Assembly (NCBI RefSeq): GCF_000003605.2
Contig: NW_003154744.1
Coordinates: forward strand, 1-29,298
DNA: 29,298 bases
Direction of reading: 5' to 3'
Source: Saccoglossus kowalevskii
Lineage: Eukaryota > Hemichordata > Enteropneusta > Harrimaniidae
This document shows positions 10,355 to 22,278 of the stretch, one piece after another. Below the pieces are notes generated by a model. That model was not told the origin of the DNA, did not search any database, and worked only from the letters and a program-made list of their open reading frames with translations. The translations under genes and the position numbers were made by a program. Every line of letters starts with the position of its first letter. The first letter of the stretch is position 1.

Positions 10355-11031
10355 TATAAATATGCTGAGCGACATTTTTAAATAATACACGCTATATAAC
10401 CAACCTCATATCATATTTAATCAGTGCTAGCAGCTGTTACCTATTTATTATATTTAAGCGTGTGTCAGCTCGTGATACACCGGCATAGGCTGTGTCCAGT
10501 AATTAAAAAAAAAAGATAACGATCACATAATATTGCGTTTACACCACCGTTTCGAGGGATGTAAGGCTCTTGTCGCTACACTGACTAGTATCACAATTGC
10601 CGTTGAGGGCAGCATAACAAACTGTACCCGTGGGACAGAGACTGTAAATCGAATCTACTGGAGAATGCGCACAATGGCACTAATCCGTAGAAGGGCAACT
10701 TTTCGATAAACCAAATATTTCAGCCGCGTGTGTACTTTTTAATCATCAAAAGTTGACACACCTTGGCTGCTGAAATATCATAATAATATACATTTCGATT
10801 TTAACAACTATATTCAGGAATAACTACCCCCCCCCTCACACCGCAGCCGAGAGCGTGTATGCCAGGATATATTGCACAATTCATGATATATATATATATT
10901 GTTGGTTTTTTTTTTTACCAAAACTTAGAGTTTACAATTTAAGTTTATTTCAATAGTAGAAGTCAAATTTTAATTCATTGTGGAGAATTTAGTAGATATG
11001 ATGTCATTATAATAAATCTATTTGCTGATTA
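10355..11031. other. Intergenic, with one foldback at 10715-10778
   Basis: No gene seen. ATATTTCAGC (10715-10724) pairs with GCTGAAATAT (10769-10778). Inside them TGTGT/ACACA and ACTTTT/AAAAGT also pair, giving a ~64-nt imperfect hairpin. Low-complexity tracts include a C-run near 10827 and an (AT)n run near 10887. Confidence 0.6.
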
Positions 11032-11355
11032 TCCTCGGGCGGACATCCGGGCATTTTCACCGCCTGGCAACCGGAGGCGGTGAAAACAAAGGCCCAAAAC
11101 TCGCAGAAAACGGTATTTTGGGATGATTGTTGAGACTCATCTGAACAGTGTAACAAGATTAGTCTTACGTGTGTAACATATATAAATTTGGTTGTTCGGG
11201 ATTACTTCAAAGTTGAGTTTGTGTTGTTTTCTCGAATTTTCACCGGCTCGACCGGCGTTCCACAGCAGCGCGCACAGAGCCCATAGAAATGCATGTACAG
11301 TGGTGCGCGTCGTAGCAACGTGGAACGTCTTGTGACGTAGCTCCGCCCCCGAGGA
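11032..11355 (+). mobile_element. MITE with TCCTCGGG(GG)CGGA ends, copy A
   Basis: It starts TCCTCGGGCGGA (11032-11043) and ends TCCGCCCCCGAGGA (11342-11355), an imperfect inverted terminal repeat. Near the left end lies a perfect 12-bp palindrome pair, TTTTCACCGCCT (11054-11065) and AGGCGGTGAAAA (11075-11086). The whole unit recurs in reverse orientation at 21968-22278. No transposase is encoded. Confidence 0.85.
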
Positions 11356-12519
11356 TTCCATATATATACCTTGTGCACACCTGCGCGTTAATTCAATTTA
11401 CCATGGCACTCATATGAAGTTTCAAGGTCTAGTTCACTTGCAAATTTGTTGCACATGGTCGCAGAGAGATTATGGCGTTTAGGTCCCGCTCGGTTTTTGT
11501 GTTCCCGACTGTTTTTACGCCGAGGTAGGTGTAAGACAACAGTTATACTGACACTGATATCCCTAAGGGGATTTGAACTCTGTCGGCACGATAAAGGAAA
11601 ACAGAAATAGTTGTGCATACGCTAATTGCGTTCACGTCAGAGTGTACTTGCTTCGAAAAAGTTGTCTATCGTTGCTCGTCCCCAGATCAGCGTCACTCAG
11701 GTCACTGTCACGATGCGCAAAGTCCATATTTTCACGCTCAGTGAAAACGCGGTGTACATGGCTTCCCACGCACATCAGATGATGCGATTGATAGGTTGTT
11801 ATATAGATTCATCTAAATTTTTTATCCCCCTCTCCTCCCCCGAACTAGTTACGCTCGCATTTCGGTGAAGAACAGTTTCCGAATAGAATGCCTGGTTAAT
11901 ATAATAAATTCGCCACGTTTTATCAATTTTCGACTTTCAGTAGATCAGTCTTCTAGATTATTTTTCGTTGTGTCAATATTCAGCCAATGTCAGCCACCTT
12001 GGATTATTTGGTCCCGGGAGAGGGTATTTGTACTTTGGCCTTTTCACCACCTAATTTTCTCGCCTACAATTTTTTGCACTTTTTATTTTATTTTCTTCTT
12101 AAATCATGGTCAACCGGGAAATTGCATTTCGCGTTAGTGGGAAAGATTCTACAAACTCGTTCTAAAGGAATTATCATATGGGACAATAAAATCGCCACGA
12201 CTGAGCCAGTCTACCGTCACGCTGACAAGGGTGACCGTTGAGATATCTTGAATTCATATGACTCTCACTGGTGTACTGTAATTAAATAATCCAAACAGGG
12301 GTGAAAAAATTATAACCAGCTTGTTTCTCCAAATTCTCACATAGGGATTGACGTTCACATAGCAATTTTTCGTGTGTTTTTTTTTATGTAGTACGAAATA
12401 TTTTTTGGATAAAATCTGACTGAAAATGTAAAAATTGAACAAGTTCAATGAGAATCCACGTGATAGCATTATTATCTGGATTTTCTGATAATTCTTACAA
12501 ACATTAAAGTACTCATTTC
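11356..12519. other. Intergenic, no gene recognised
   Basis: Several short ORFs occur on both strands but none has a recognisable domain or splice-bounded structure. GGGGATTTGAACTC at about 11566 resembles a reversed tRNA T-arm, but no cloverleaf forms. Confidence 0.5.
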
Positions 12520-12893
12520 AAGAAGGTTTTAGGTTCAACACTCGTGGTCGGCTGCACACTCAAAAGCACAAAAAGAATACATTCTGCCTATGGCTTGTGG
12601 CATTCGTATTTGGGAGAACGACGTCCTTTCCGTCGGATGGGGATTGTGGGACCAGTGTCGGTACACGTCCTATCCTCAGTGCACATAAAAGATCCAGTTG
12701 TTCTTATCATAAAGAGTAGAGGTTTCCGCGGGACAGTTGACATATTCATCTCATTACATGAGTATGCTTGAGTTGTGCAATCTCTTATTACCGAGTTTGT
12801 AAATGCTCACTGGGTGCGTTGACAGGAGACAGACGTACGAGTATGAATCTTCAATCCTATAATTACTGGGTAAATAAATAAATAAAATGTTGT
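12520..12893 (+). mobile_element. SINE, copy 2
   Basis: A B-box-like GGTTCAACACTC near 12532 is followed by TCGGCTGCACACTC, CTGCCTATGGCTTGTGGCAT, and TGTCGGTACACG...GTGCACATAAAAGATCC. This phrase order is familiar from SINEs in marine invertebrates. It ends with GTTGACAGGAGA, TCTTCAATC and a (TAAA)n tail, as in the copy at 9772. The left boundary is uncertain because the tRNA-like head is degenerate. Confidence 0.65.
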
Positions 12894-14312
12894 GCCTACA
12901 TACGATTTGTGTTGTTCATATATAATTCAACGGAATTTTGAGATATGACGAGCCTTTTTTGGAGGGGGCAAGGGTTTTTTTCGTTCAACGTAATTGCAAT
13001 ATTTTTTTGTTTGTACAACGTAAATTGAAAAAATAAATTCCGTAATTCTGTAATCACAGGCTAGACGTACAACGTAATCAATCAAATATTGCAGCGCAGC
13101 AACGGCGCAGAATTTGAGTCGGAGAGCTCTTCGGACCATTTAATGTTCCATTTTTTATCACTGTAAACTGTAAAAACGTCTTTTTTTCTTTGTAAATAAA
13201 TTGTAAAAAGCTCTTTTTATTCAGTTTCCCATAAAACTGTGCCAGCTGCCCCCTTGCCCCCCTCTTTTTGCTATTGGAACCAATAGTAAGTGGTTCATTT
13301 TAAGTGGTTCATTTTTTTCTCCACAAAAAGTAGTTGAAATCTGATCATTTGTTTTGATTGTAGTCACAGATTTTAATCTGAATACAAATGGTACGTTGAG
13401 CAATATGGCGCACCGTGGTCACGTGATCGAGCTAAACATAATAATTAGAAACAAAGAGCACAACTAACAAGTAAGAGCGTGATGGAGTTGTAGGAATGAA
13501 TGAAAATCGCAACATTCTGTTTATTTGAAGTAAATTCAGTTGTTGACCTGAGTAGTTATAGTACAACAAATAATCTTAAACATAGTGTTCAGTTCGCGTA
13601 TATCCACCCACCTGTTGTCGGATTATTTGATTGTGTTCCGTTGTGTTTTTATGTCGGGTGTTGAAGAATGTAATGATGACACAGGGAGTGCCATGTTTGT
13701 CATTCCACTGCAACCAAATGTAACGAAATTCAAGTAGTAACAATCGCTCTCTCACTGTCTTTTACTCGTCCCGCCCGGTGTTGTTGGACGGTTACCACAA
13801 ATACTAATAAATCCGGTATTAATGAGAGTAATTAGCTCAAAGTTCGCCGACACCAATTAGAAGTTATCTCTGTTCAATTGACGACATTTCGTCGATTAAC
13901 CTACTGGCGATCCCGTTTGAACTTTGCCGCCTAACACCGGAAGGCGGCGTCTTTGCAGTAGTAGCTGATGTGATGTCTTTTTTAAAGTTTGAACAATGTT
14001 GTATTTCGTAGATGTCAGCGGGATACATGTTGGTTTCCTCCGATGAAACTGACACGTAATGTATACTTCAGTTGAAGTGATACAAATATTGACGACACTG
14101 TATTTTAATTGCGTTGTTTGTTCCAAACCTACTCACAATACCCTCATGTATAATTCATATGAACACAAAAAGATAATCCACACCTTAGTTAAGTGATTCA
14201 CGATGCTTGTTTATATGCTTCCAATAACGACTTAATGAGATTTCAAAGGAATCACTAATCGCGTCGCCGGGAATCTGGCCAAATATTTAAATAATAATAA
14301 CGCCGCGAGTGG
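12894..14312. other. Intergenic, upstream of the forkhead gene
   Basis: No gene recognised. Short structures seen are a duplicated TAAGTGGTTCATTT near 13288-13317 and a small hairpin GCCGCCT...AGGCGGC near 13927-13948. Regulatory function is possible from position only. Confidence 0.5.
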
Positions 14313-14739
14313 CATGAACCAAAATAATGTAAAATACCCTAAAACAGACATGTTTATGAGCTCGAAGTTGACGATTATTGTGTAGTATTACTGGAATCTG
14401 GCGCGATTCCAATGTTGAGTTATAAAAACAAAATTAAAACACACGTTTATCCACGTTGTCCGTATGCTATTAACACGTGTGTCGGGCATCACATCAACAT
14501 TTTAAAAGATAGTAGCACAAATCTCACATACAAGTCCACAATATTAATTGTCATAATGCTTTTTTGTGACTAGTTCATCAAGTTGTTTTAACATCAACAA
14601 TACAGTAACAACAATATTGAAGAGTCCTATCGCAATAAGTTCTGTGTAGCATGAAGTGTAAAACAATTCACTCACCAGTGTCATTGTTGTTTTCATGTTT
14701 TTCTTATAAACTTGGTAATGACGTGGGCAGGGCAAGACA
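14313..14739 (+). repeat. Left arm of inverted repeat flanking the forkhead gene
   Basis: 14613-14739 is the reverse complement of 16705-16833. The first 31 bases are identical and the remainder is similar with small gaps, including a shared GTTTTTCTTATAAACTTG core. A further 20-bp perfect match, 14313-14332 against 16838-16857, lies immediately outside in the right arm but is separated by ~280 extra bases (14333-14612) in the left arm. Confidence 0.85.
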
Positions 14740-15093
14740 AGAAGATGATAACAACACGTTTATCGTTCGATCGATACGTTGTTGAAGTCTTAATGAGATG
14801 GTCCCATATTCGTCAAGTCATTGTGTTACGCATTGTATGTTTGAATAGGCTTCTCAGTGGGTGGCGATCTTTAAATGCCCCTCTAGCTCCTCAAACAATG
14901 TGACTTAATCTCATCCATATTCAGAGCGTGGTCACCACAAACCCTATACTGAGTTAGCTAACAAATCTTATTAGTCTTGTCTGCTCAACAAAAAGGGAAC
15001 GGTTTGCGTAAATCGGTGTCAGTACGCAGTGTACGAGGTTCCGACAAGAGCTCGATTCGTCCTCTGCCGACTGTACACCTACATCACACTACG

Positions 15094-16032
15094 ATGGCGT
15101 TCAACTACAACACTCAACTGTACACAGATGAAGAACATACCTACAGAGAAATGATACAGGGAAACCAGGCTGTCCATGCTAACCAGTTCGTATCAATACC
15201 ATGCGGTGAGCCGGACAAGCACGTTTTAGAAAGTGCTCCCTCGCCGTCACCTTCTTCCAGTAGCGCAGCTTCCTCCTCGTCACAGTCATCCTTAACGAAT
15301 GAGAAGAGGAGATTCGCCGATGTCAAGCCGCCGTATTCGTACATTGCTTTGATAGCCATGTCACTGGAGAATGCCCAAGATGGCATGCTGACTTTGAATG
15401 AGGTATACGAATTCATCATGAACAAGTTCCCGTATTTCCGAGAAAACCAACAAAGGTGGCAGAATTCGATTCGACACAATCTGTCTTTGAATGACTGTTT
15501 TGTGAAGATTCCCCGTGCCCCCGGTAGAGCAGGGAAAGGCAACTATTGGGCGTTGCATCCCGCTGCACGGGATATGTTCGCTAATGGAAGTTATTTAAGA
15601 CGGGCAAAGCGATTCAAATTGGGACGTAGGAGGAACGAACCGGCACAAATCCAGCACGTTAGCTCATACGGACATTTCAATCTTTTCGGCTCCGGGATTG
15701 CTGCACCAGCTTGCAGCTATCAGGGTATAGACAGCATTCCAGTGCAAGCAAGACCGATGGAAAACCATCACACAGATTCCTGGAACGGCCTGAACAGCGC
15801 TTTGTCGTCATCATGCAATACAGCATACTATCCATCGTCACTGTACCAGCGTTCACAAATAAACTCTAGCGCGTACTTCGTAGATCAATTCAAAGGTATA
15901 CCAACGACGCGATCAACAACGATACCCAACTACCAGGCGTCTTCACGATTACAGCAACCATTTTCCTACGTAAATGTTGGAAGCGACAGACAATTCCACC
16001 ACATGAACAGACTCGCCCCTCCAAGCTTATAA
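15094..16032 (+). CDS. Forkhead-box (Fox) transcription factor, class I, intronless
   Basis: A DNA-binding transcription factor of 312 residues in a single exon. The forkhead domain covers about residues 78-175, from [20 protein letters not shown] to LRRAKRFK. It includes the recognition-helix core [20 protein letters not shown] and the wing [11 protein letters not shown] Ser-rich stretch precedes it ([18 protein letters not shown]), and a basic GRRR follows. The rest is Ser/Asn/Tyr-rich with no motif I recognise; no clear Engrailed-like repressor motif was seen. The start ATG has a good Kozak context (ACGATGG). The open frame continues upstream to about 14962 without an ATG. Compared from memory, the domain is about equally close to FoxB (FRENxQRWQNS, WALHP, NGSxLRRxKRFK) and FoxE ([17 protein letters not shown]). 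FoxAB is another option. The subfamily is left open. Confidence 0.95.
   Translation: MAFNYNTQLYTDEEHTYREMIQGNQAVHANQFVSIPCGEPDKHVLESAPSPSPSSSSAASSSSQSSLTNEKRRFADVKPPYSYIALIAMSLENAQDGMLTLNEVYEFIMNKFPYFRENQQRWQNSIRHNLSLNDCFVKIPRAPGRAGKGNYWALHPAARDMFANGSYLRRAKRFKLGRRRNEPAQIQHVSSYGHFNLFGSGIAAPACSYQGIDSIPVQARPMENHHTDSWNGLNSALSSSCNTAYYPSSLYQRSQINSSAYFVDQFKGIPTTRSTTIPNYQASSRLQQPFSYVNVGSDRQFHHMNRLAPPSL
15325..15618 (+). other. Forkhead DNA-binding domain
   Basis: A 98-residue winged-helix domain with all landmark blocks: KPPYSY, the [15 protein letters not shown] helix region, [15 protein letters not shown] (recognition helix) and [10 protein letters not shown]. Departures from common class I Fox sequences are [10 protein letters not shown] in helix 1/loop, RAPGRAG before wing 1, and [19 protein letters not shown] at the end. 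Confidence 0.97.
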
Positions 16033-16704
16033 GATTACCTGGAATATAGCCCGTCATTTTTATAGACATTTTAAAGTACAATTGGTTATCTTATGTCATA
16101 TTCTAGATTTTATTTTTATCAGAGTTTCTAACAAACTTTTTTCATAATTTGAAGTATAAAGTTTTACCTCTGTGAAACGCTTTTGTTAAGTAAGTCGGTC
16201 ACGTGTAAAGGTAATACGTTTCACGGCTTGTATCCAAACCAATCACTAATGTTTTTGTATCATTTTCAAATTGTAAATACATCTTGTCATCAATTCTGTC
16301 ACACACATTAATAATTAAATCATGCTACAATTTCAACGATTTTTGGCATTATAAAAAATTATATTTCGATGTGTGACGGTAACCCGACAAAAATACGCAA
16401 ACAGATCGCAAAGCATTCGATGTCTTTGTTGTCGTATGAACAATAAATGACCAGTGTTTCTCAGATTCTTCTAACAAAAAAATGAGAAATGCAACTCGTT
16501 ATTCGATAAATTTTATTGTAAATGACTATTTGAACTCATGCTATTGCAGGTCGGTAGAATAAAATATATTTAAATTAAAATATACTTGTGTGTCGTATGT
16601 TGGTTTACTACTGTATACGTGGTTACACGGTCTTTATCAACTATGTGCCGTGAAAATTGAGGGGGGGGGGTATTTAGATTGCCTAGGATGTCACCAGTTC
16701 AGAA
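16033..16704. other. 3' flank/UTR of the Fox gene
   Basis: AT-rich with two AATAAA signals (16442, 16558) and a G-run near 16661. No gene seen. Confidence 0.5.
16442..16447 (+). terminator. Candidate poly(A) signal of the Fox gene
   Basis: AATAAA lies about 410 bases after the Fox stop. Another AATAAA is at 16558-16563. The stretch 16033-16700 is AT-rich and otherwise featureless, in keeping with a 3' UTR. Confidence 0.45.
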
Positions 16705-16857
16705 TGTCTTGCCCAGCCCCCGTCATTGTCAAGTTTATAAGAAAAACAAAAAAGCAACAATTACACTGCTGGGTGAATGTTTTACACCCCATGCCACATG
16801 ATAGAACTTATTGCGATAGGACTCTTCAATATTTGTATTACATTATTTTGGTTCATG
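16705..16857 (-). repeat. Right arm of inverted repeat flanking the forkhead gene
   Basis: Reverse complement of 14613-14739 (16705-16833) plus 14313-14332 (16838-16857). The outer 31 bases, AGAACTTATTGCGATAGGAC and onward to AATATT, match perfectly. The two arms are about 2 kb apart with the whole Fox coding region between them. Confidence 0.85.
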
Positions 16858-19800
16858 TCAGTTTGAGAGTGATTGCACAAATTACAGTCCTTTTCAAGTT
16901 GCATTTTGCAAATTAGTCCCCAGTTATCCGCCAGCGATAGCACCCATATCGCACACGAATCTTCGTGATGACAGGAACGTTTCAACCTACGATCAAATGT
17001 GAGTGAGAGACGGAATGCTCGATGGAAATCAACATATGTTTGTCTGAAGTCTGTGTATGATCTGAAATTGTTATTTTCAAGTAACTTTTACCCCCCCCCC
17101 CCACATACCACACTCTTTCAGCACATATGTGAACGTGTTGGCATTTAGCAATCAGACAAATGAAACTCTTATTTCGAATTGGCCATGAACACGGTGTTCG
17201 TTTACCTATTCTTTTCGAATTGAGTATACAGTGTAAGGGAATTTGTTCGGAGGATGTCTACACCATTAACTGGATAATTTAGAAAATTGTTGTTGTTTTG
17301 TTTCATGTCCTTCAAATTTGAATCTAACCCGAGGTATTTATAAATTTGTAAACCCCGATGTCACGTCCTTCGAAGCGCTTATTTGATAACGCTATGAACC
17401 CGCGATAAATGTCGATGAACTTCGCCAACTCGAACTCTTTACCGGATCAGATCCAACTGTTCCCCGCCCACTGGTTATGTCCGTCTGTTACGTTAAAGTT
17501 AATGTATAACGGATATTTATTGGTCAAATATTGGTATTGCGCTTGGTAAAACTAACCGGTATTACGTATAATTAATATAGCACATGGAAATGTTCGTCCG
17601 CCGCTCGAGTTCCAATTCCACGTTTAACAAAAAATGTACATCATTTTATTACATTCGCTGCCTACGTCGCATGAAGCTCTTATCGAACACGGCGCGTATA
17701 GTTTCGTGTTCAGATTTGTTCACATGTGTAAACCAAAAACTATTTTCTAAAAAAAAGTTTGTAGAAACAGGTCGATGATATTTAAGCAAGCTAAACAGCG
17801 ACATCGTATACAATCGTATAAACATTTTTCTTCGTTAATGGAATACGAGTAATAGTTTATTGTGGACCCAGCGTATGAATCACCACACGGAGCGTATGGG
17901 TACTGAGCCAATTTCCTCTTATTTAGAAGTAGTTTAATAAATTAAGTTATCATAATGTGTGTTCTTAGTGAGCTCTACATCCATTACTCTGATTTGTTGT
18001 TTGTATATGTTCTATTTGTCTTTACACCTCGCGGCAAGTGGATTTATTTTCCCCAATCGAAATGTTGTCTTTGTGTTCGAAACCAAATGTCCTTGTCGCT
18101 TGTTGTGAAGTAGGACACCTGTATTTATATATTGGAAGTTCTATTTCAAAAACGTTTTCACCTGGCTGTAAAAAAACTGCATTCATCACTGAAAACCCTG
18201 AAAATGGCTGCAAAGAATTGTAGAGAACATTGGCCTGCTTGTTTAAATATTATTTTAGTTGTTACAGCATGTCTCAGGAACGGTTGCGGGTACTCTTGAA
18301 ATATGTCTACATATTCAATAAAGATACAGAGTGAGGTTAAATGAAAAACACGACAACATAACCGATGCATTTAACAGATATGACGGTTACGTGGGTTTGT
18401 TTTATTCAGTTTGTTAAAACCATGGATTAACAGGCAACAAACCATAGTGATCTGAAAGTCTCAGTTCTATCATCTCTTATTATAGACAGTTCAAATAAAG
18501 GAGTCAATGTAAGCCAAAATTTTAACGTTCACTGAGGCGAGTAAAATTCGTGGGGTCGACTGTTCGGCATCGTCTTTATTCGATAGGCTAGAGTGCGGGT
18601 TGTCGGGGAAAAAACGTATTCGAATTCGTACTATTGTATGGGTAGTCTGCTCTGGGGATCGGCTGGCGCGATGTGAGTGCGTTAACTAATATAGCACGCC
18701 AATTACCTTTTGATACGGCGAAATGGACAGGTACATAGTTGAGGTTTCCGGGAAACTGTTTAAAATGTTTAAAAAAATCTTAGATAAATAAATGAATGCA
18801 TATACAGGCAATTGACAAATTTATGTCACTGTTAACGTCTGTTTTGTTACGGAGTTATTGTGTTTTCTTATCACATAATAGCACGTAGTTGTACACAACA
18901 TTATAAGCGCAACGGTCAGTCTATGATAATGAGACAGTCCCTCAGAGGGCACATGTGGTAATGACGTAGAATAACTTCTATGTTAACTACAGCCAATATG
19001 GTCGACTTTTTTTGTTCTGGAAAATTAATTTTCACATGATTTTTGAATCATTACAATTACATCTCGGACAGATACGTTATACAGTGCAGTTCAAAAGCCA
19101 TTCACTTTTTAATTACTATCGGAGAGTAGGTGCGTTCATATCGTCCTAATTATGCGACTTCGAATTCTGCGTTCAGGCACACATGTTATTCTAGGCTATT
19201 CGCCTGATAGTAATGCATTCCCGCTTGTGTTTATAAGCGAAACACCTCCAACCGCCAATAGATTAGTTTGATTTCCCTGATAAAATGATAAAATCATGTA
19301 GTGGGTTTGGCAAACAATAAAACTAACCATATACCTATAATGAATGTAATAACCAAATAAAATGTAATTTAAGTTGTAATCATTAAAGGCCACCATATTT
19401 ATTTTAGAAGTTTGATTTTAGAATTCTGATCTGATTTCTCGTGAACTGTACAACAACTCAAAGCCATTATGATTAGCACTGGTCAACTAGGACGAAGACG
19501 TTCTATATCTGTTCTGATCATACAAAGTGGGAATCCAGCTATAATTATATAATTGCGTAGGTAATTAACGTACATATAAGCGTACCGTGTTCAAAGTTTT
19601 GCATCGAACTTCGATCACGAATACACGTGATTCAATAACAGTGTTGAACCATATTCGCTCACAGTAGCGTGAATTGTTAATTCGCCACCAGCCGATGCCC
19701 TTTCATGCATTGTTTCGTTTCTCGTTCTCATTAACGTTGTTTGTTCCTTTCTGAAAGCAGTAAATAAATATTAAATTAGGCAATTAGAAAAATTCCAGTT

Positions 19801-21967
19801 CTTCCTGAATTCGACTAACGAGCGATTGTTGAAACTTTAGTTCATTTTAATAGCCTGAATGGACAAGGCGTATCGCTTTAATGGGGTTGTGGTCCAAACT
19901 ATGTTATTGCTTTTAAAACGCTATTGTGTGTATGTTCTTAAACCCTCGCTCGGTGCGTGCTTGTGTGATTACTACACTTACTGGTGCCTTTTTAACAGTG
20001 AGTGTGAAAATAGATCATTTCAATGGGTATCTAACGTTACCTAAATCGGACCCATGGGAAATGTCGTTGTCTTCGCGGGATATACGCATGTGGGGGTAGT
20101 TAGGCAAGGTCCGTGGGGAGGGAGAAGAGTATCATAAACCACGGTTACTAGAAGATATCCTTTTGTTTTAAATGTTTACCGAGACACGCATCCTAACAAA
20201 AGAACCAAGAGAGTTTCCTAACCGTTCTTCTAGTAACCGTGCATAAACGTTTTAGAACATTTACGTGAGCGTATTCATTGAAGGTAGCTCCTACTACCTT
20301 CTATGGTGTATCCAGTGATTAAAAACCATCGTCATAAATATTTGACTTCAAACCTCAGCAGTAATACAATATGTTTTTTTTTCCAATGTGTCGCCGTAAT
20401 TATAGTTTAGTTGTTTATTACGAGTTACTTCCACAGGCCTGGAATGCCAATGTTGCACACATACAACATTAAGGTAGCTTTATTGGGATCTTGTAATTTA
20501 CGCACGTGCACATTGTAATAATAATAACTCCAATACAGCTCCATGAATGATCTTCGAATGAAACTTTAACAACCCCCATTTAATTCGACATAGATGTGGC
20601 TGTGGGAATCACCGACTGTGTCATTCGAATGCTGCTGGTGTATATGTTCGCCATTGAACAAGGAACGAGCTGCTTAACAGAACTTGAAGTATCCGTGCGA
20701 AAGATTACGTTTAGTACTTTAGATCCAATGAATCAAATATGAACAAAACACTAGTTAATCCTAGGTATAATGACGAGCTCATAAAGTTCAAATAATGATT
20801 ATTGTTCCCAGTAAATCATAACATGTTTAATAATATATATATAATTTCAATCTGAAAAAAAATGAAATGCTACTATCAAGCATACGAAGATATTATCCTT
20901 AGAAATGAGCATCGAAATTATTTAGAGCATAACATATATAAAATGCACATTACTAAGTTGCTCGGTTGAATTAGGTATTGAGCGTGGGTGACATCATTCA
21001 AATCACAGTCCCTCTATAGACAATCTAGATTTTTTTATTATTTCACGGACTAAATCTCATTTATTGACTCAGATGCTTCATACGACGCAGTCGTATGGCG
21101 ACCTTGGTAAGTATAACTAAGTTTTGCAACCATCAGAAGAGACACGTCCAAACTAGTACTACTGAAAATGTACACAGGCCTAGTAATATCCCAGTTTTTA
21201 CCAGGGCACATTGGACCACAATTCTATACTACAATTCCACCCCCCCCACCCCCCCACCCCCCGTTGTGTCAGCACGTGGTTTAATTTCTATTCGGGGTGT
21301 TTATGTGTAAGAGTATCCCATCCCCTTCCTGATACTGTCGGAAATACTGCTGGGTTTCAATAACGGACGGACTAGAGACTACGTTCGTCTTACAATGAAG
21401 GTACGTTGAAGGACAATAACACGACGTGGACATAATTGGTTTTTGATATATCTCCTTTGATCTCAAAGGAAAAGCTTTTTCGAGAAGGTGTTAAAATGTT
21501 CATTGGAGACGCTGGACTAATTGACATCTCGTTCACGGCGGCAAGTAAAGTTTGTATGGATTGACAACCTTGGTTGTTACTACAAGATTGGGTATTTGCT
21601 TTGGTAATACTAGGACAATCTAGGTTCAAGTTGCATGCTTGTTCGCTAAATGGAACCAGAAAATAGTCACTAACCACCCTACCGATCATATTGCTTTGAA
21701 CTATGTTCATTCTATCTGAAAGTGTTTGCTTTAGATCCGGGTTACGACGCCCTCAAGTAGCAGTCTTCGGTCTCCAACTACTCCGCAGACGCCAAAATAA
21801 GGCCCATTTTAATCTGAAATTCAGACTCAGACTGGAGTACTCAACCACACGTAATGAGACGCATGGTGTTCATTCCATGGAAGGGACCATATTCTCAAAC
21901 TGTACTCAAAATCCCAGTCCGACAAACACCAAGTGAGCATATTCAACAATATACCAATGCTATCCAA
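16858..21967. other. Intergenic, no gene recognised
   Basis: About 5 kb with only short unremarkable ORFs. Visible structures are C-runs near 17091 and 21240, and a perfect 16-bp inverted repeat at 20140-20155 and 20226-20241. No splice-bounded exon of a known family was found on either strand. Confidence 0.5.
20140..20241. repeat. Perfect 16-bp inverted repeat with 70-base loop
   Basis: CACGGTTACTAGAAGA at 20140-20155 is exactly the reverse complement of TCTTCTAGTAACCGTG at 20226-20241. Inside, CTTTTGTT and AACAAAAG also pair, so the unit resembles a short foldback element. Confidence 0.8.
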
Positions 21968-22278
21968 TCCTCGAGGGCGGAGCTACGTCACAAGACTAAG
22001 ACGCGCACCACTGTACTAAGGGCTCTGCGCGCGCTGCTGAGGAACGCAGAACACCGAGCGAAAGGCCGGTGAAAACTCGAGAAAACAACGGGAACTCATT
22101 TTTGAAGTAATCTTGAACAATCAAATTTATATGCGTTACACACGCAGGGGTAATCTTGTTACACTGTTCAGGGGAGTCCCAACAACCATCCCAAAGTACC
22201 GTTTTCTGAGAGTTTTCGGCCTTTGTTTTCACCGTGATGGTTGCCATGCGGTGAAAATGCCCGGATGTCCGCCCGAGA
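21968..22278 (-). mobile_element. MITE with TCCTCGGG(GG)CGGA ends, copy B
   Basis: A reverse-oriented copy of 11032-11355. It starts TCCTCGAGGGCGGA and ends TCCGCCCGAGA. Shared internal blocks include the GGAGCTACGTCACAAGA end, CCAAAGTACCGTTTTCTG and GCGGTGAAAATGCCCGGA. It is slightly shorter than copy A because of small deletions. The short ORFs here are transposon shadows. Confidence 0.85.

Noticed and set aside
11137-11361. 74-residue - strand ORF
   Set aside because: It lies inside the TCCTCGGG MITE, and the other copy does not preserve the frame.
11560-11582. tRNA T-arm-like GGGGATTTGAACTC
   Set aside because: The expected stem does not pair and no acceptor or anticodon arm can be drawn.
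14977-15093. N-terminal extension of the Fox protein from a TTG codon
   Set aside because: There is no ATG in frame upstream before a stop at 14959. The ATG at 15094 has a good Kozak context. An upstream spliced exon cannot be excluded but nothing supports it.
21390-21710. 106-residue - strand ORF
   Set aside because: No recognisable domain, no matching splice sites, and composition like the flanks; probably chance.
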